From contig CANQCQ010000043.1 in NCBI GenBank assembly GCA_947589725.1, forward strand, positions 1 through 7,689: a stretch of 7,689 nt of DNA. Reading direction: 5' to 3'. Of the stretch, positions 5,824 through 7,689 are shown in pieces. How positions within the stretch are numbered: the stretch's first letter is position 1; each line of letters opens with the position of its first letter. Made by a program: the position numbers and the translations under genes. Below the pieces are notes generated by a model, which saw only the letters and a list, made by a program, of their open reading frames with translations, searched no databases and was not told where the DNA came from. The DNA comes from an uncultured Bacilli bacterium. GTDB lineage: Bacteria > Bacillota_I > Bacilli_A > RF39 > UBA660.

Positions 5824-7515
5824 ATGAAAGAAACCAATGAAACAAAAATAGTTGTTTTAGGTGGTTTAGGAGAAGTCGGAAAAAATATGTACTGTATAGT
5901 ACATAATGATGCGATTGTTATTATTGATGCCGGTGTAAGTTTTCCTGAAAATGATTTAATGGGTGTTGATTATGTGTTGCCTGATTTTACATATTTAAAG
6001 GAAAACGAAGATAAAATTAAAGCTTTATTAATAACTCATGGACATGAAGATCATATTGGAGCAATACCTTTTTTACTTCAAAGTATAAAAATACCTGCAA
6101 TTTATGCTCCAAATCATGCTAAAGAATTAATAGCAGTCAAATTACAAGATAAAAATATAAGATATGATAATCTTTATGTTTTTACCGAAGATACTAAACT
6201 AAAATTCAAAGATATAGAAATTGAATTTTTTAGAACAACTCACTCAATTCCAGATTCACATGGAATTGCAATTACAACACCAGATGGTACTATTGTTACT
6301 ACTGGTGACTATAAATTTGATTTAACACCAATTGGACCTATGGCTGATTTATATAAAATGGCTTGTTTAGGACATAGAGGTGTTGATGTATTATTAGGAG
6401 ATTCTACAAATGCTTTAAATGAAGGATTTTCACCTAGCGAATCAGTAGTTGACGAAACTTTAGGAGAATTATTTGACAAATGTAAAACTAATCGTCTTAT
6501 AATCGCAACATTTGCTTCTAATATTTATCGTGTAAAACACATATTTGAAACATGTTATAAACATAATAGAAAAATTTGTGTATTTGGAAGAAGTATGGAG
6601 AACAACATTAATATATCAATAAATGGAGGATATATCGATCATAAAGAACTACTAATTTCTCCAGAAGAAGCAAATAATTTAAAACCTAGTGAAGTAGCCA
6701 TTCTTTGTACTGGCTCACAAGGTGAACCTTTAGCTGCATTATCAAGAATAGCTAACGGTACACATAAACAAATAAAATTAAGACCAGATGATGTAGTAAT
6801 ATTTTCATCATCTGCCATTCCAGGAAATGCTTTAAGTATTTCCAAAACTATTAACAAATTATATTTAAAAGGAGTTAAAGTTTATACAAATAATGTATTA
6901 GACAACTTACATACATCTGGACATGCTAATGAAGAAGAAATTAAGTTAATGATTAGATTAATTAATCCAAAATACTTAGTTCCATTTCATGGTGATTATC
7001 GTATGTTAAAAAAACAAGCTAACATAGGAATAAATTGTGGAATACCTAAAAAAAATACTTTTGTTATAAAAAATGGTGACACATTAAGTCTAAAAAACCA
7101 TGTATTAACTAGAAGTAGCTATGTACCAGGAAATGATATATATGTTGATGGTAACAGAATTGGTGAAATTGGAAGTGCCATTATTAAGGACAGAAAAATT
7201 ATGTCCAATGATGGAATACTAGTAACAATAATAAATGTTGATATGAAAAAAAGAGAATTATTAATTAAACCAAATATAACAACTAGAGGATTTATCTTAG
7301 TAAATGAAAATGAAGAACTAATTCATAAAATTGAAAATAAAGCTGAATCAGTTATAAAAGCTACATTACAAGATCCTAAAGCTACTTTTGCAGTTTTAAA
7401 AAGCGAAGTTACTGATGCTTTATATCCATTTATTTATAGTTTAACAGGAAGAAAACCAATTATTTTACCAATTATATTAGATATAAAAAGAGAAAATAAA
7501 GAAAGTTCAAACTAA
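5824..7515 (+). CDS. rnj: Ribonuclease J (5'-3' exo/endoribonuclease)
   Basis: RNase J processes and degrades RNA from 5' ends in Firmicutes, acting in the cytoplasm with two catalytic zinc ions. The metallo-beta-lactamase core shows the signature HGHEDH (72-77), the downstream metal ligands H140 (within TTHSIPDSHG, 138-147) and D162 (within TGDYKFD, 160-166), and GDSTNA (192-197). The beta-CASP region continues with CTGSQGEP (295-302), SSSAIPGN (328-335), HTSGHA (363-368) and VPFHGDYRM (386-394). The C-terminal domain reaches residue 563, a normal length. The intact HxHxDH motif makes it catalytically like RNase J1 and not like the degenerate J2 type, though whether a second paralogue exists cannot be told here. 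The ATG at 5824 is 5 bases after AAAGGAG. It is transcribed divergently from ftsY. Confidence 0.97.
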   Translation: MKETNETKIVVLGGLGEVGKNMYCIVHNDAIVIIDAGVSFPENDLMGVDYVLPDFTYLKENEDKIKALLITHGHEDHIGAIPFLLQSIKIPAIYAPNHAKELIAVKLQDKNIRYDNLYVFTEDTKLKFKDIEIEFFRTTHSIPDSHGIAITTPDGTIVTTGDYKFDLTPIGPMADLYKMACLGHRGVDVLLGDSTNALNEGFSPSESVVDETLGELFDKCKTNRLIIATFASNIYRVKHIFETCYKHNRKICVFGRSMENNINISINGGYIDHKELLISPEEANNLKPSEVAILCTGSQGEPLAALSRIANGTHKQIKLRPDDVVIFSSSAIPGNALSISKTINKLYLKGVKVYTNNVLDNLHTSGHANEEEIKLMIRLINPKYLVPFHGDYRMLKKQANIGINCGIPKKNTFVIKNGDTLSLKNHVLTRSSYVPGNDIYVDGNRIGEIGSAIIKDRKIMSNDGILVTIINVDMKKRELLIKPNITTRGFILVNENEELIHKIENKAESVIKATLQDPKATFAVLKSEVTDALYPFIYSLTGRKPIILPIILDIKRENKESSN

Positions 7516-7538
7516 TGGACTTTCTTTATTTATTTTTT
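7494..7538. terminator. Shared bidirectional terminator between RNase J and a convergent gene
   Basis: The arms 7494-7508 and 7517-7531 form a 15-pair stem (one G-U pair in the plus-strand RNA) with an 8-base loop, followed on the plus strand by A-TTTTTT (7532-7538). On the minus strand the stem is followed by a T-rich stretch (7493-7485). The RNase J stop lies in the loop and the opposing gene's stop lies in the right arm, so both genes end inside the same hairpin. Confidence 0.9.
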
Positions 7539-7689
7539 AAATAATCAAATTTTATATCTGTATCTAGGCCGCTTTTATAAGTAACTTCATTATCTCCATT
7601 AAATAAATTATTTTCTAATACTTTATTTAATTCATTTACTAAGTTAGAGTTACTTATTTCTTCTTCAACTGATTTATCTAATACATAAT
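7526..7689 (-). CDS. C-terminal fragment of an unrecognised protein
   Basis: The minus strand is open from the right edge (first full codon at 7687) to a TAA at 7528-7526, giving 53 residues. The fragment is rich in Asn, Glu, Lys and Leu: a probable helix (residues 2-28 of the fragment, with Glu and Leu/Val periodicity), then a short segment with GDNEVTYKSGLD (31-42) and a basic end. No family is recognised. Support comes from the open frame, codon use like its neighbours and its stop falling in the bidirectional terminator 10 bases from the RNase J stop. The other minus-strand frames carry early stops. The start and most of the gene lie beyond the window. Confidence 0.65.
   Translation of the reverse strand, partial: YVLDKSVEEEISNSNLVNELNKVLENNLFNGDNEVTYKSGLDTDIKFDYLKNK

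Noticed and set aside
6639..6857. A 72-codon minus-strand open frame.
   Set aside because: It is antisense to conserved RNase J motifs (CTGSQGEP, SSSAIPGN) and has no supporting signals.
1..7689. CRISPR arrays, insertion sequences, tRNA or rRNA genes, SRP RNA.
   Set aside because: No regularly spaced repeats, transposase motifs, terminal inverted repeats or RNA gene signatures were seen; nearly all of the window is occupied by the genes listed.

Overview
The window is strongly AT-rich (by eye roughly a quarter G+C). It uses the standard genetic code as far as can be seen: every Trp codon is TGG and no reading frame is interrupted by UGA. It has Gram-positive style AGGAGG/AGGTGAT ribosome binding sites and compact intrinsic terminators. 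The gene set (ftsY, ylxM, ffh, an RNase J and a CotD-like spore coat protein) points to a low-GC Firmicute. A plausible placement is the Erysipelotrichia or a Mollicute-related Bacilli lineage that has kept at least one spore coat gene. The placement is inferred from gene content and composition; no 16S rRNA or other phylogenetic marker was analysed.

Layout, left to right. (1) 1-303, minus strand: the 5' part of a CotD-like spore coat gene, running off the left edge. (2) 383-1690, minus: ffh, the SRP GTPase, with its own promoter and terminator. (3) 1751-3964, minus: a HerA/DUF87-type hexameric ATPase with a long acidic tail, also with its own promoter and terminator. (4) 4054-5678, minus: a tight three-gene operon in the order ftsY, a 91-residue three-helix membrane protein, ylxM. 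Stop codons are embedded in the next gene's ribosome binding site, and a terminator follows ylxM. (5) 5679-5823: a divergent intergenic region with one promoter for ftsY and one for the RNase J gene. (6) 5824-7515, plus: RNase J with intact metallo-beta-lactamase catalytic residues. (7) 7526-7689, minus: the C-terminal end of an unrecognised convergent gene, sharing a bidirectional terminator with RNase J.

How the genes work together: FtsY is the SRP receptor, Ffh is the SRP protein subunit and YlxM is an SRP-associated HTH-like protein, so three of the genes serve co-translational membrane targeting. In the usual Firmicutes arrangement ftsY, ylxM and ffh are contiguous. Here a membrane protein separates ftsY from ylxM, and an independently transcribed HerA-family ATPase separates ylxM from ffh. 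RNase J belongs to RNA decay and is linked only by the shared divergent region.

No complete novel system (defence island, CRISPR, mobile element) is present. The points most worth a second look are the NurA-less HerA ATPase in the SRP locus, the unknown membrane protein co-transcribed with ftsY and ylxM, terminator hairpins that systematically overlap stop codons, and the spore coat gene.
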